Assembly (NCBI GenBank): GCA_031555615.1
Contig: JAVBUF010000005.1
Location: forward strand, 124,001-188,000
Length of the DNA stretch: 64,000 nucleotides
Direction of reading: 5' to 3'
Origin: UBA935 sp031555615
GTDB taxonomy: Bacteria; Bacillota; Clostridia; Lachnospirales; Lachnospiraceae
The notes under the pieces are model-generated. The model saw nothing but the letters and a program-made list of their open reading frames with translations. It did not search any database and was not told where the DNA came from. Of the stretch, positions 41,633 through 50,943 are shown piece by piece. Made by a program: the position numbers and the translations under genes. Numbering within the stretch: the stretch's first letter is position 1; every line of letters starts with the position of its first letter.

Positions 41633-42727
41633 ATGGATATTAAGATTAAAGAGGAGTTCAGGCAGCAGGCCATATGGCTTCATCAGAACTGTCCGGTAGT
41701 GGATGCCCATCTGGATCTGGCCGGTGAAATTTTATTGCGCTGCCAGGCCGGAGAAAAAGAAGTCATCAAAAACCATTATCTGGAGCATTTCAGACAAGCC
41801 GGAATCAATCTGGTAGTTTCTTCGATTTATGTAGATGATGTGATGCTTCCGGAAATGGGATTACGCAATGCCCTGGATCAGATTAGTGCGCTGATTACAG
41901 ATATCGAATCGGTTGCGGATGAAGTTATGTTAGTAAAGAGCAGTCGGGATTTGGAAATAGCGGCAGAATGTCAAAAGATCGGCATTCTGTTATACATGGA
42001 GGGGCTGGACTGTATTGGCGATGATTTGCGTCTGCTTCCGATTTTTTATGAGTTGGGAGTACGGGGAGCATCCCTCACATGGAGCCGCCGGAACCAGCTT
42101 GCCACCGGATGCTGTAAGGCAAGCGAAAAACGGCAGATCCGGGGCGGAATTTCCGCCGCCGGACGGGAAGTAATCAAAGAACTGGAGCGGCGCTCCTGCT
42201 TTGTGGATGTCAGTCACTTAAATGATGAGGGGTTCCACCAGTTAGCTGAGATCAGCAGCAAGCCGTTTCTGGCAACCCATTCCAATGCCAGAGCCGTATA
42301 TGACAGTTACCGTAATCTCACCGATGAGCAGATTATCAAGATTTGCCAAAGAGGCGGTATCATTGGCATAAACGGCTGTTCCCTGATCGCCGGTTCAAAG
42401 GAACAGGGGAATCATCTTGAAATGTTATGTAAGCACATCGAATATATGGTACAATTAGCTGGATGCAGCCATATCGGATATGGCTTTGACCTGTGTGATT
42501 CATACAGCCGGGCAGAGCCCAGGGTAAAATTTGAAGTGGCAGAAAATGATTGCCTGCGAAATCACAGTGAGATGATTTTGGTGACAGCCGGGCTTTTACA
42601 GCGGGGAATGGACGAAAAAGACGTGAAAGCCATTATCGGCGGGAATTTTTATCGGTTCTTTCTACAGATTTTGGAGCCATTGTCCGGTAGATATACACCT
42701 TGCATTAACCGGGAAAAAATCATATAA
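41633..42727 (+). CDS. Membrane dipeptidase, M19 (renal dipeptidase) family
   Basis: The 364-residue protein has M19 zinc-site motifs: PVVDAHLDLAG (near residue 23), LYMEGLDCIG (Glu ligand), VDVSHLNDEGF, PFLATHSNAR and IGYGFDLCDS. M19 enzymes hydrolyse dipeptides, including those with a D-residue. There is no signal peptide, so it should be cytoplasmic. It is transcribed divergently from the EamA transporter, which may handle related peptides or amino acids. Confidence 0.93.
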   Translation: MDIKIKEEFRQQAIWLHQNCPVVDAHLDLAGEILLRCQAGEKEVIKNHYLEHFRQAGINLVVSSIYVDDVMLPEMGLRNALDQISALITDIESVADEVMLVKSSRDLEIAAECQKIGILLYMEGLDCIGDDLRLLPIFYELGVRGASLTWSRRNQLATGCCKASEKRQIRGGISAAGREVIKELERRSCFVDVSHLNDEGFHQLAEISSKPFLATHSNARAVYDSYRNLTDEQIIKICQRGGIIGINGCSLIAGSKEQGNHLEMLCKHIEYMVQLAGCSHIGYGFDLCDSYSRAEPRVKFEVAENDCLRNHSEMILVTAGLLQRGMDEKDVKAIIGGNFYRFFLQILEPLSGRYTPCINREKII

Positions 42728-42772
42728 TGAGGGTGTGTAAAAGTATTAAACGGAAGATATGAGGTATTGCGT

Positions 42773-43705
42773 ATGGACATGGAGATGACAAGAGAACAGT
42801 ACCAGGACGAAATCAGAAATCTTGAGTACAAAATAAAATTAATGGAGGAACGTTACCGGATACTGGTAGAAACCACCCAGGCACTTTTATTTGAATACAC
42901 GCCTGAAAATGATACCATGGTTTTTTCTTATAACTTTCCGGATAACAAGGAGCGCCGGCAGATTTCTCATTATTTTGAATTTTTAAAGCGGACGCCCCTG
43001 GTACATCCCGATCATGTGGCGAGATTTACCGATGTACTGCTGCGGGCATGTGAACGTCCCATGAGCGGCGAACTGGAATATTTAAGTAAGGTAACCACAG
43101 GTGAATATCAGTGGCATAAGACCTATTACAGCAGCATAGTGGATGCTACCGGCAGGGTGATCAGTGTACTGGGCAGGATTCACAATACCCATGAAACGGC
43201 CCTTCAGATGAAAGATATGATCAGCCGTCTGGAAACGGATGTTACCACCGGGCTGCTTAACAAGGATGCTGCCAAAAAGAGAATTGACCGATGGCTGTTG
43301 GATAACGCTACCGGTGAAGCCTATATGGTGATGATAGACCTGGATAATTTTAAGGCCATCAACGATACTTATGGACATTCGGCCGGTGATGAAGTTTTAA
43401 AAGAATTTTCGAAACTGCTGCGGGAGCATTTTGGACATAAAAGTGTGCTGGCCCGTTTTGGCGGCGATGAATTTTTTGTATTTATTATGGGGAGTATGCT
43501 TTATTCTGTAGAGAATCAGGTAGATTCTTTCCTTGCCAAATTGGGGGGCGAATTCAACAGCATGGAACAACCGGTGGAATGCAGCATTGGTATTACCACC
43601 AGACAAGATCGCAATGATGATTTTGAGGATATGTTCAATCGTGCGGATAATGCCATGTATATAGCCAAGAGGGCCGGAAAAAACCGATATCATGTATATC
43701 GCTGA
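42773..43705 (+). CDS. Diguanylate cyclase with PAS-like sensor domain
   Basis: The 310-residue protein has an N-terminal coiled coil, a PAS-like domain (about residues 25-135, ending VISVLGRIHNTHE) and a GGDEF domain (about 145-310) with the intact active-site motif RFGGDEFFVF. It should make cyclic di-GMP from GTP. No membrane segment is visible, so it senses a cytoplasmic signal. ATG at 42773 follows GAGGT by eight bases. Confidence 0.92.
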   Translation: MDMEMTREQYQDEIRNLEYKIKLMEERYRILVETTQALLFEYTPENDTMVFSYNFPDNKERRQISHYFEFLKRTPLVHPDHVARFTDVLLRACERPMSGELEYLSKVTTGEYQWHKTYYSSIVDATGRVISVLGRIHNTHETALQMKDMISRLETDVTTGLLNKDAAKKRIDRWLLDNATGEAYMVMIDLDNFKAINDTYGHSAGDEVLKEFSKLLREHFGHKSVLARFGGDEFFVFIMGSMLYSVENQVDSFLAKLGGEFNSMEQPVECSIGITTRQDRNDDFEDMFNRADNAMYIAKRAGKNRYHVYR

Positions 43706-43723
43706 AAAATAGGGAGAGAGTAA

Positions 43724-44950
43724 ATGAATTATAGCGAAGCAATGGCAAAACTGGAGCAATACGGACAACAGCACCTTTTGCAGTATTATGATGATTTGAG
43801 TGCGGAAGAAAAAGGGGAGCTTTTGGATCAAATCGAAAGTACCAGCTTTGACGTACTAAATTCACTGGATAATCGGGAGATTATGGATAACAAAGGCACC
43901 ATTACACCATTGGCGGCAATGGAGCTTGCCCAGATTGAGGAATACCGGAGCCGGTTTGAGACAGTGGGATTGCAGGCAATCAAAGAAGGAAAGGTAGGAG
44001 CGGTACTGCTGGCCGGAGGAATGGGAACCCGCCTGGGTTCGGATGACCCCAAAGGAATGTATGATATCGGACTTACGAGACCGGTTTATATCTTTCAGCG
44101 GTTAGTAGAAAATTTGTTGGAAGTGGTAAAACAGGCAGATGCCTGGGTGCCCTTTTATATTATGACCAGTGACAAGAACCACCGGGTTACGGTAGAGTTT
44201 TTTGAAAAACATGATTACTTTGGCTACAAAAAAGAGTATGTAACTTTCTTTATGCAGGATATGGCTCCGGCATCTGACTATAACGGAAAAGTTTTTTTGG
44301 AAGAAAAGGGAAAGATTTCCACTTCTCCTAACGGTAACGGTGGTTGGTATTCTTCCATGCATAAATGGGGAGTAGCCGAAAAAGCGGCCAGTCAGGGTGT
44401 GGAATGGTTAAATGTTTTTTCGGTAGATAATGTATTGCAAAGAATAGCGGACCCCTGTTTTATTGGGGCAACTATTTCAAGACAGTGTGTAGTAGGAGCT
44501 AAGGTAGTGCGTAAAAATGCACCCGATGAAAAAGTCGGGGTTATGTGTCTGGAGGACGGAAAACCCTCCATCATAGAGTATTATGATCTGACAGATGAAT
44601 TGATGGAAGCCAAAGATGCCAAAGGCAATCCGGCTTATAACTTCGGTGTAATCTTAAACTATCTGTTCCATACCCAAAGCCTGGAAGAAATCAGACGTAA
44701 GCAGCTGCCGATGCATGTGGTAGAGAAAAAGATTTCTTATCTGGATGAAAACGGTGAGCAGGTGAAGCCGGATAAGCCGAACGGATATAAGTATGAGCAG
44801 CTGGTACTGGACATGATTCATGAGTTGGATAGTTGTCTTCCATTTGAAGTGGTACGCAGCAAGGAGTTTGCCCCCATTAAAAACAAGACCGGGGTAGATT
44901 CTGTGGATACCGCGAGAGAACTTTGCAAAGAAAATGAAATTGAACTATGA
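43724..44950 (+). CDS. UDPGP-family UTP-sugar-1-phosphate uridylyltransferase
   Basis: The 408-residue enzyme belongs to the UDPGP/AGX1-like family: LLAGGMGTRLGSDDPKGMYD (near residue 93) is the nucleotide-binding loop, and SPNGNGGWY and INYL-type motifs (GVILNYLF) bind sugar and UTP. It should make UDP-GlcNAc, UDP-GalNAc or UDP-glucose from UTP. This eukaryote-like form differs from the common bacterial GalU and GlmU. It precedes galE by 113 bases, so the pair may interconvert UDP-hexoses. ATG follows AGGGAGAG. Confidence 0.88.
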   Translation: MNYSEAMAKLEQYGQQHLLQYYDDLSAEEKGELLDQIESTSFDVLNSLDNREIMDNKGTITPLAAMELAQIEEYRSRFETVGLQAIKEGKVGAVLLAGGMGTRLGSDDPKGMYDIGLTRPVYIFQRLVENLLEVVKQADAWVPFYIMTSDKNHRVTVEFFEKHDYFGYKKEYVTFFMQDMAPASDYNGKVFLEEKGKISTSPNGNGGWYSSMHKWGVAEKAASQGVEWLNVFSVDNVLQRIADPCFIGATISRQCVVGAKVVRKNAPDEKVGVMCLEDGKPSIIEYYDLTDELMEAKDAKGNPAYNFGVILNYLFHTQSLEEIRRKQLPMHVVEKKISYLDENGEQVKPDKPNGYKYEQLVLDMIHELDSCLPFEVVRSKEFAPIKNKTGVDSVDTARELCKENEIEL

Positions 44951-45001
44951 TATAACATTTTGAATGATAAGAGCAACATTAACATCTTGAAAGTAATGCT
45001 G

Positions 45002-45040
45002 TTAAAAGTATAAACTTAGAATATAGGTTTATACTTTTAA
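45002..45040 (+). terminator. Hairpin between the uridylyltransferase gene and galE
   Basis: A perfect 14-bp AT-rich stem, TTAAAAGTATAAAC (45002-45015) with GTTTATACTTTTAA (45027-45040), is followed by ACATTTTTAA. It may be a weak terminator or an mRNA processing site. Confidence 0.5.
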
Positions 45041-45063
45041 ACATTTTTAATGGAGGAAGAAGA

Positions 45064-46077
45064 ATGACTATTTTAGTGACAGGCGGTGCCGGATATATCG
45101 GCAGCCATACCGTGATTGAATTGCAAAATGCAGGCTATGACGTAGTGATACTGGATAATCTCAGCAATGCCAGCGAGAAAAGTCTGGAGCGCGTAAAGGC
45201 CATTACCGGAAAGGATGTAACTTTTTACAAGGCAGATATTTTGGATCGAGAAGCCTTGGAAAAGATTTTTACTAAGGAAAAGATCGATGCCTGTATTCAT
45301 TTTGCCGGATTAAAAGCCGTAGGCGAATCAGTGGCCAAGCCATGGGAATATTATGAAAATAATATTGCCGGCACCTTGACCCTGGTGGATGTCATGAGAA
45401 AACATGATGTTAAAAATATTATTTTTTCTTCATCAGCAACAGTGTACGGTGATCCTGCCATGATCCCTATTACGGAAGAGTGCCCCAAAGGCCAGTGTAC
45501 CAATCCTTACGGATGGACCAAATCCATGTTGGAACAGGTTTTATCCGATATGCAGAAAGCCGATCCGGAATGGAACGTAATCCTTCTTCGTTATTTTAAT
45601 CCTATCGGAGCACATAAAAGCGGAACCATCGGAGAAAATCCTAACGGCATTCCCAATAACCTGATGCCCTATATTACCCAGGTAGCAGTAGGTAAGCTCA
45701 AGGAACTGGGGGTATTTGGAGATGATTATGATACTCCTGACGGAACCGGAGTCCGGGATTATATTCATGTGGTTGATCTGGCAGCAGGTCATGTGAAAGC
45801 CTTGAAGAAGATCGAAGAAAAAGCCGGACTGTGTGTCTACAATCTGGGAACCGGAATAGGCTACAGTGTTCTGGATATTGTCAGGAATTTTGAAGAAGCA
45901 ACCGGCGTAAAAATTCCCTATGTCATTAAGGAAAGAAGACCCGGTGATATAGCCACCTGTTATTCCAATGCAGAGAAGGCAAAGCGGGAATTGGGCTGGG
46001 AGGCACAGAACGGAATCAAAGAAATGTGTGCGGATTCCTGGAACTGGCAAAGTAATAACCCCAATGGGTATGAATAA
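45064..46077 (+). CDS. galE: UDP-glucose 4-epimerase
   Basis: The 337-residue SDR enzyme interconverts UDP-glucose and UDP-galactose (or the N-acetyl forms). The NAD site is VTGGAGYIGSHT at the N-terminus; the catalytic Ser/Tyr/Lys are in FSSSATVYG and PYGWTKSMLE. Typical galE endings such as YNLGTGIGYSVLDIV and ERRPGDIATCY are present. ATG follows TGGAGGAAG. A strong terminator follows. Confidence 0.96.
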   Translation: MTILVTGGAGYIGSHTVIELQNAGYDVVILDNLSNASEKSLERVKAITGKDVTFYKADILDREALEKIFTKEKIDACIHFAGLKAVGESVAKPWEYYENNIAGTLTLVDVMRKHDVKNIIFSSSATVYGDPAMIPITEECPKGQCTNPYGWTKSMLEQVLSDMQKADPEWNVILLRYFNPIGAHKSGTIGENPNGIPNNLMPYITQVAVGKLKELGVFGDDYDTPDGTGVRDYIHVVDLAAGHVKALKKIEEKAGLCVYNLGTGIGYSVLDIVRNFEEATGVKIPYVIKERRPGDIATCYSNAEKAKRELGWEAQNGIKEMCADSWNWQSNNPNGYE

Positions 46078-46095
46078 AGCTATAACAATAGAATC

Positions 46096-46141
46096 ATCAG
46101 AAAAGCCGCGTTGTCTGGATTAGATAAGCGGCTTTTCTGAT
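46096..46141 (+). terminator. Intrinsic terminator of galE
   Basis: ATCAGAAAAGCCGC (46096-46109) pairs with GCGGCTTTTCTGAT (46128-46141). Confidence 0.75.
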
Positions 46142-46309
46142 AGCCTGTCACTATGCTGATAGTCTATGTTGCTGTTTACTGGCTTGCCAGTGAAGTAACA
46201 GGATATAATGATTATGTAAAAAAACAAGATTTTTTGTTGTTTTTTAAACAGAATTATGCTATCTTTAAATGTAGACAAATAATCGATAAAGCATGGAAAT
46301 AGATAAATA

Positions 46310-47893
46310 ATGGACAAAATCAGCTTGAAAAAACAGAATAGTTTTTCTGACATATTAAGTGAAATGACATTCTTGTTTACCGGAACGGAATATCAAGAGT
46401 TTGGTAATGCTGCAGAAAAATCTCTTGCCTTGTTGGGAAGACACCTGGAGGCGGACCGGGCATCCATTTGGAAGAACTTCGAATCAAATGGTGAAATACA
46501 ATGTTCCAGGCTTTATCAATGGTCGGGGGAAGCCGAAAATGTGTCTGCCAATAATCAGAATATACCGATTAAGATTGGCAAAGAGTGTTGGGGATTTATT
46601 AGCCTTGAGAAACAGGGGATCCCAATTATACTGGAAGAGCAGACCAAACGGGACATCGAGGCAGCCGGACTTTTGTTAGCATCTGCCGTTATTCAAAACC
46701 AGATCATTAAAAATGTAATCATGGAAAAGGAAGAAGCTATTTCCGGAAGTGAAGCTAAGAGCCGATTTTTGGCAAATATGAGTCATGAGATCCGTACTCC
46801 GCTGAATGCAATTATGGGAATGACCGTCATTGCCCTGAAAGAAAGAGATTGCGAAAAGACAGAAGAGTGTCTGCAAAAAATAAACAATGCATCCAGACAT
46901 TTGCACAGAATCATTAATAATGTTCTTGATGTTTCCAAGATTGAAGCACAAAAATTTGAACTTGCCCCTGCTGCATTTGATTTCCGAAAAATGATACAAA
47001 AAGTCCAGGAAATGACAGCATCAAGAGCAGCGGAAAATAATCAGGAACTATTAGTTAAAATCGCGGAAGAGATTCCGGTCTGTGTTGTGGCGGATGAAGT
47101 CCGGCTGACCCAGATTGTTACAAACCTTTTATCAAATGCTTTTAAATTTTCCGAATATGGGGAAACGGTAGAACTTAACATAAGCCTGCTTGCAGAGACG
47201 GAAAATCGTATGCAGCTGCAAGCTGTTGTTACAGATCATGGAATAGGCATTGCAGAGGAGCAGGTACATCGCCTTTTTCGTGAATTTGAACAGGCAGATA
47301 AAGGCATTGCGGCAGCCTACGGCGGAACCGGATTGGGTTTAGCCATTAGCAAAAATATTGTCGAATTAATGGATGGACATATCAGTGTGGTAAGTGAGCC
47401 GGGGAAAGGCAGTACATTTACTTTTGATATCTGGGTTGATAAAGCACAGTCCAACGATATCGATACATACGAAGAATATCTGACAGAGTTAGCTCAGGAG
47501 GATTTAACCGGTTATACTTTTCTGGTGGTGGAGGATATCGAAGTAAATCGGGAAATCCTGATAGAATTTTTAAAAAATACCGGAGTTGTTTGTGAAAGTG
47601 CAGAAAATGGTCAGGAAGCAGTGGAAAAATTTACGGCCAATCCAGGGAAATATGATCTGATCCTGATGGACGTGTTAATGCCGGTTATGAACGGGATACA
47701 GGCAACCATCAAAATAAGAGCCATTGAAGAAAGTAAACAGGTACAACACAAAGGTGTGCCTATTATCGCATTAACAGCCAGTGCTTTTACCGAAGATGTG
47801 GAAGAATGCCTGCGGAGTGGTATGAATGATCATATTGCAAAACCCATTGAGTACAGAGACTTTATGACAAAAATTATGAAAAACTTAAAATAA
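46310..47893 (+). CDS. Hybrid sensor histidine kinase/receiver
   Basis: The 527-residue soluble protein has a GAF-like N-terminal domain (about residues 15-130), a kinase core with phosphorylated His in NMSHEIRTPLNAIMGM (near residue 160), N-box NLLSNAFKF and G-box YGGTGLGLAISK, and a C-terminal receiver with phosphoacceptor Asp in LILMDVLMPVMNG. It lacks membrane segments. The output partner is unknown; such hybrids often pass phosphate to a separate regulator or HPt protein. The ATG has a poor ribosome binding site. Confidence 0.9.
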   Translation: MDKISLKKQNSFSDILSEMTFLFTGTEYQEFGNAAEKSLALLGRHLEADRASIWKNFESNGEIQCSRLYQWSGEAENVSANNQNIPIKIGKECWGFISLEKQGIPIILEEQTKRDIEAAGLLLASAVIQNQIIKNVIMEKEEAISGSEAKSRFLANMSHEIRTPLNAIMGMTVIALKERDCEKTEECLQKINNASRHLHRIINNVLDVSKIEAQKFELAPAAFDFRKMIQKVQEMTASRAAENNQELLVKIAEEIPVCVVADEVRLTQIVTNLLSNAFKFSEYGETVELNISLLAETENRMQLQAVVTDHGIGIAEEQVHRLFREFEQADKGIAAAYGGTGLGLAISKNIVELMDGHISVVSEPGKGSTFTFDIWVDKAQSNDIDTYEEYLTELAQEDLTGYTFLVVEDIEVNREILIEFLKNTGVVCESAENGQEAVEKFTANPGKYDLILMDVLMPVMNGIQATIKIRAIEESKQVQHKGVPIIALTASAFTEDVEECLRSGMNDHIAKPIEYRDFMTKIMKNLK

Positions 47894-47907
47894 ATCGTTA
47901 AATGCAG

Positions 47908-47942
47908 AAAAGCCAACATATCCGTTTCGATAGTTGGCTTTT
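47908..47942. terminator. Bidirectional terminator
   Basis: AAAAGCCAAC (47908-47917) pairs with GTTGGCTTTT (47933-47942). It separates the hybrid kinase from the convergent hemolysin III gene. Confidence 0.75.
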
Positions 47943-48000
47943 GCTTAATTTTACCCTTGCGCCGACAGGTTTGCCGGTGGGATTATTTCATGTTTTTTGT

Positions 48001-48651
48001 TTAAGCAACAAATTGATACATAAAGATAAAATGGCATATGCTTCCGCCCATTACAAAAAGATGGAAGATTTCGTGGGAGCCAAAATGGGAATGCTTTGAA
48101 TTAAAGATTGGAAGCTTCAAAGCGTAGATAACGCCCCCCACAGTATAAATAATGCCGCCGGCCAGAAGCCACATGATTCCGGCAGCAGGAAGCGTATTCC
48201 ACAGGGGACCGAAGACTGCCACACAAACCCAGCCCATAGCAATATAGATGACTGATGAAAACCATTTGGGACAGGTAATCCAAAGCGCTTTTATGGTCAT
48301 GCCGATAATGGCAATAGACCAAACGACGATTAGCAGAGTGACCCCTAATTTCCCATCCAGAACGATCAGACAAATGGGAGTATAGGAACCGGCAATCAGG
48401 ACAAAGATCATCATATGATCGATTTTTCTGAACACTTTCAAAATGTTGTCAGAAACTGAAAGAGAATGATAAGTAGCACTGGCTCCATAAAGCAACACCA
48501 TGGTCAGCATAAAAACCGATAGAGCCGCCTGAGCCAGCGAATCAGGTTCCGCTGAGGCTTTTATCAGCAATGGTGTTGAAGCTAAGAGAGCCATGATCAT
48601 TCCGATAAAATGAGTAATTGCACTTCCGGGTTCTCGAATTGTAATCTGCAT
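48001..48651 (-). CDS. Hemolysin III/PAQR-family membrane protein
   Basis: The 216-residue protein has seven predicted membrane helices and PAQR-family residues: an acidic/Ser-rich SATYHSL near residue 60, the Asp in RKIDHMMIFVLIAGSYTP and His residues near the C-terminus (GGSICHFIFMY). These may bind zinc and hydrolyse lipids; the bacterial members affect membrane lipid homeostasis. ATG at 48651 is six bases after GGAGG; the longer frame to 48669 is rejected. Confidence 0.9.
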   Translation of the reverse strand: MQITIREPGSAITHFIGMIMALLASTPLLIKASAEPDSLAQAALSVFMLTMVLLYGASATYHSLSVSDNILKVFRKIDHMMIFVLIAGSYTPICLIVLDGKLGVTLLIVVWSIAIIGMTIKALWITCPKWFSSVIYIAMGWVCVAVFGPLWNTLPAAGIMWLLAGGIIYTVGGVIYALKLPIFNSKHSHFGSHEIFHLFVMGGSICHFIFMYQFVA

Positions 48652-48674
48652 AAAGCACCTCCAAAACACATAAC

Positions 48675-48729
48675 GTAGTTATGAATACTACATAATCTAT
48701 ATAATGATACTATAACATATTATTTCCGG
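48675..48729 (-). promoter_or_regulatory. Promoter and palindrome upstream of hemolysin III
   Basis: On the minus strand TTGACA is followed after 17 bp by TAGTAT. Downstream of it the palindrome GTAGT-N7-ACTAC (48675-48691) lies in the early transcribed region, where a repressor could bind. Confidence 0.5.
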
Positions 48730-48752
48730 TGTCAAGATTTTTTATACAAAAA

Positions 48753-48779
48753 AAGATTAAATCGGAACGATTTAATCTT
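48753..48779 (-). terminator. Intrinsic terminator of the 88-aa gene
   Basis: AAGATTAAATCG (48753-48764) pairs perfectly with CGATTTAATCTT (48768-48779) around a GAA loop. On the minus strand it is followed by T-rich sequence and overlaps the stop codon. Confidence 0.7.
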
Positions 48780-49038
48780 CTTCAAGAATTTGGATTTCCA
48801 AATAGTCAAAATCAATTGTTTCAATAAAATTGTCTTGCAGAAAACGGGTTTTACTATGCCTCTTAAAATCCTCAATGGTTGATTCAAGCCAAATCGGTTT
48901 GCCTAAATCGAACTGATAACAAATATCTTCTAAAGCCTGAAAGATTTTCCGGGTTCGGGTTTCGGAATCAGAATTACAGATAACGGTGTCCTTTAATAAA
49001 CGATTGTCTTTAAAAACTTTACCCCATAAACGAAACAT
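48772..49038 (-). CDS. Conserved small protein (88 aa), unknown function
   Basis: The 88-residue acidic protein (MFRLWGKVFKDNRLLKDTVI at the start, DYLEIQILEED at the end) has no membrane segment or recognisable catalytic motif. ATG follows AGGCAGGG and a terminator overlaps its stop, so it is a genuine gene. I recall similar proteins in Lachnospiraceae but no function. It is a single-gene unit. Confidence 0.7.
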   Translation of the reverse strand: MFRLWGKVFKDNRLLKDTVICNSDSETRTRKIFQALEDICYQFDLGKPIWLESTIEDFKRHSKTRFLQDNFIETIDFDYLEIQILEED

Positions 49039-49274
49039 TCCAATACCCTGCCTTTCTTATTTGAGTTTTATGATAACATAGGTGCATACTTTTGGCAATC
49101 GAGTCATATATATAGTAATGCGGCGCGCGCAAAACACAAAACATGGTAAACCTTACAATAATAATTAAGAAATCATAAAATATTTGTGTAAAGTGTACAT
49201 TTATCCCAAAGTGTGATATAATATAAACAAATATATTAATGTAATTATTTTAGAGGTAACAAGGCGGAATAAAA

Positions 49275-49919
49275 ATGGAATTAAGAGTTGAAAGAGACAG
49301 TGATGTCGATAATTGGAAAGAGGTTATACTGATTTACAGTTCGGCATTGAAACAGATTTCCATGAAATTGGAAATCTTAAATGATGAGTTTCAGCATGTA
49401 CACAGATATAACCCCATCGAACATATTAAATCAAGAATCAAGACATCAGAAAGTATTGTTAAGAAATTAAAGAAAAACGGATATGAGTCTACCATCAAGA
49501 ACATGGTACAGCATGTTAACGATATTGCCGGCATCAGGGTCATCTGTTCCTTCACCTCGGATATTTATCAGATTGCGGAGATGATTAGTCATCAAACTGA
49601 TATCAGAGTGTTAGGGGTAAAGGATTACATCATTCATCCTAAAGAAAGCGGGTATAAAAGTTATCACATGCTTGTATCGGTACCGGTATATCTGTCGGAC
49701 CGCATTGTAGATACTAAGGTGGAGATTCAGATCCGTACTGTTGCAATGGATTTTTGGGCCAGCCTGGAGCACAAGATCCATTACAAGTTTGAAGGTAATG
49801 CACCGGCGCATTTTCAGGAGGAATTAACGGAATGTGCGAGGATGGTTTCCGAACTGGATGCTAAAATGCTATCCTTAAATAATGAAATACTTCAAATTGA
49901 GAATGAGCAGGGAATTTAA
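49275..49919 (+). CDS. Small alarmone synthetase (GTP pyrophosphokinase, RelQ-like)
   Basis: The 214-residue protein consists of a RelA/SpoT synthetase domain without hydrolase or regulatory domains. Motifs include RIKTSESIVKKLKKNGYES (ATP/GTP binding), VNDIAGIRVICSF, ESGYKSYHMLV and the catalytic VEIQIRTVAMDFWASLEHK. It makes (p)ppGpp from ATP and GTP or GDP, acting as a stress regulator. The length matches YjbM/RelQ enzymes. Its stop codon lies within its terminator. Confidence 0.92.
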   Translation: MELRVERDSDVDNWKEVILIYSSALKQISMKLEILNDEFQHVHRYNPIEHIKSRIKTSESIVKKLKKNGYESTIKNMVQHVNDIAGIRVICSFTSDIYQIAEMISHQTDIRVLGVKDYIIHPKESGYKSYHMLVSVPVYLSDRIVDTKVEIQIRTVAMDFWASLEHKIHYKFEGNAPAHFQEELTECARMVSELDAKMLSLNNEILQIENEQGI

Positions 49920-49935
49920 TTCCCTGCTCATTTTA
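49902..49935 (+). terminator. Terminator overlapping the alarmone synthetase stop
   Basis: TGAGCAGGGAAT pairs with ATTCCCTGCTCA (ending at 49930) and is followed by TTTTAT. Confidence 0.8.
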
Positions 49936-50309
49936 TGCTGTCGATGCGAATGGCATAGTTGCTAAAAAGATTGGTAAAAGCCCTATAAATGAGGAGTGCC
50001 CCGATGTATCGCTACATCGAGGCTATTATGAAAAAATTTATCTATGTGTAATGAAATCATTACGCAACTGTCTGTTAAGATGTTATTAGTATAACAATCA
50101 AATATGTACAAATTATGAACGGCGTGTAAAAATATAGTTAATTTTCATATAGGTTTCTGACATATTTAAAAATATTTATACATTATGCACAAAAACAAAG
50201 AATTTATGTTAGTTGAAAAAAAAAGAATAAAATGATAAAATTAATATTATTGTGTAGTTAATGGTTGATTTTTGGGAAAGCGGTAGGAAAAATGTTTGGA
50301 GGAAAGATA
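49936..50309 (+). other. Gene-free stretch with one small hairpin
   Basis: This AT-rich interval holds one small hairpin, CGATGTA (50002-50008) with TACATCG (50013-50019), within a G/C-richer island at about 49980-50025, and the ribosome binding site of the next gene at its end. No ORF or known RNA family was recognised. Confidence 0.45.
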
Positions 50310-50924
50310 ATGGACAGCTTTGTGGATAAAATTGCGCAGAAAATCAATGCGCAGGATATGATACGCGCCAATGCGGAAGCGGAGGCAGCGGAAATGAACC
50401 GTCTGAAAAATCAGGCGGGGCAGATGAAACAGCAATTAGACCAATATGATTTGTGTATGCAGGAGATGCGTAAGCTTAATCTGCGCAATGCAGAAAGTGC
50501 CCAGGCGATCCAGGATTTGACGGGGAATGCCCAGACCATACAGGCAATGATCCAAAATGACACTGTGGCAGCAAGAGATAAGATGGACAAGCTGGCGGCA
50601 GAATGCATTGCCAAAATAAATGCCATTCAGGCTGAGGATAGCGGAAAAGAAGAAATTTTAGTCAAACTGGAAGAGCTGCAAACGGCATTTTCCGCTTATA
50701 AAGAAGAGTCCGAAGAGATGGTACATAAGGAAAATGTAAAAGTATACCGTAATGTCCAGGCAGCAATGGTGGAGGAATTGGAAAAACAGTCTCAGGAACT
50801 CTTGCGTGCCCAGGAAAATACAGCAAGTAAGAGTAAGGGAGTTTTGCCGGTGGTAATTATTTCTCTGATTGTCGGTCTGGCTAATATGGGCTTATTGATT
50901 GCCCACGTTTTTGGTATTTTTTAA
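50310..50924 (+). CDS. Coiled-coil protein with C-terminal membrane anchor
   Basis: The 204-residue protein is mostly charged coiled coil (about residues 20-170: NRLKNQAGQMKQQLDQY, VKLEELQTAFSAYKEE) and ends in one membrane helix (LPVVIISLIVGLANMGLLIA, about 180-200), making it tail-anchored with its bulk in the cytoplasm. ATG at 50310 is chosen because GGAGG (50298-50302) lies seven bases upstream; ATG 50292 has a weaker site. No family is recognised; a scaffold or division-related role would be a guess. Confidence 0.72.
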   Translation: MDSFVDKIAQKINAQDMIRANAEAEAAEMNRLKNQAGQMKQQLDQYDLCMQEMRKLNLRNAESAQAIQDLTGNAQTIQAMIQNDTVAARDKMDKLAAECIAKINAIQAEDSGKEEILVKLEELQTAFSAYKEESEEMVHKENVKVYRNVQAAMVEELEKQSQELLRAQENTASKSKGVLPVVIISLIVGLANMGLLIAHVFGIF

Positions 50925-50943
50925 GAAAGGCATGGTTAATCAT

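Noticed and set aside
47902..48099. 65-residue ORF beyond the hybrid kinase
   Set aside because: It reads through a terminator hairpin and overlaps the end of the hemolysin III gene on the opposite strand.
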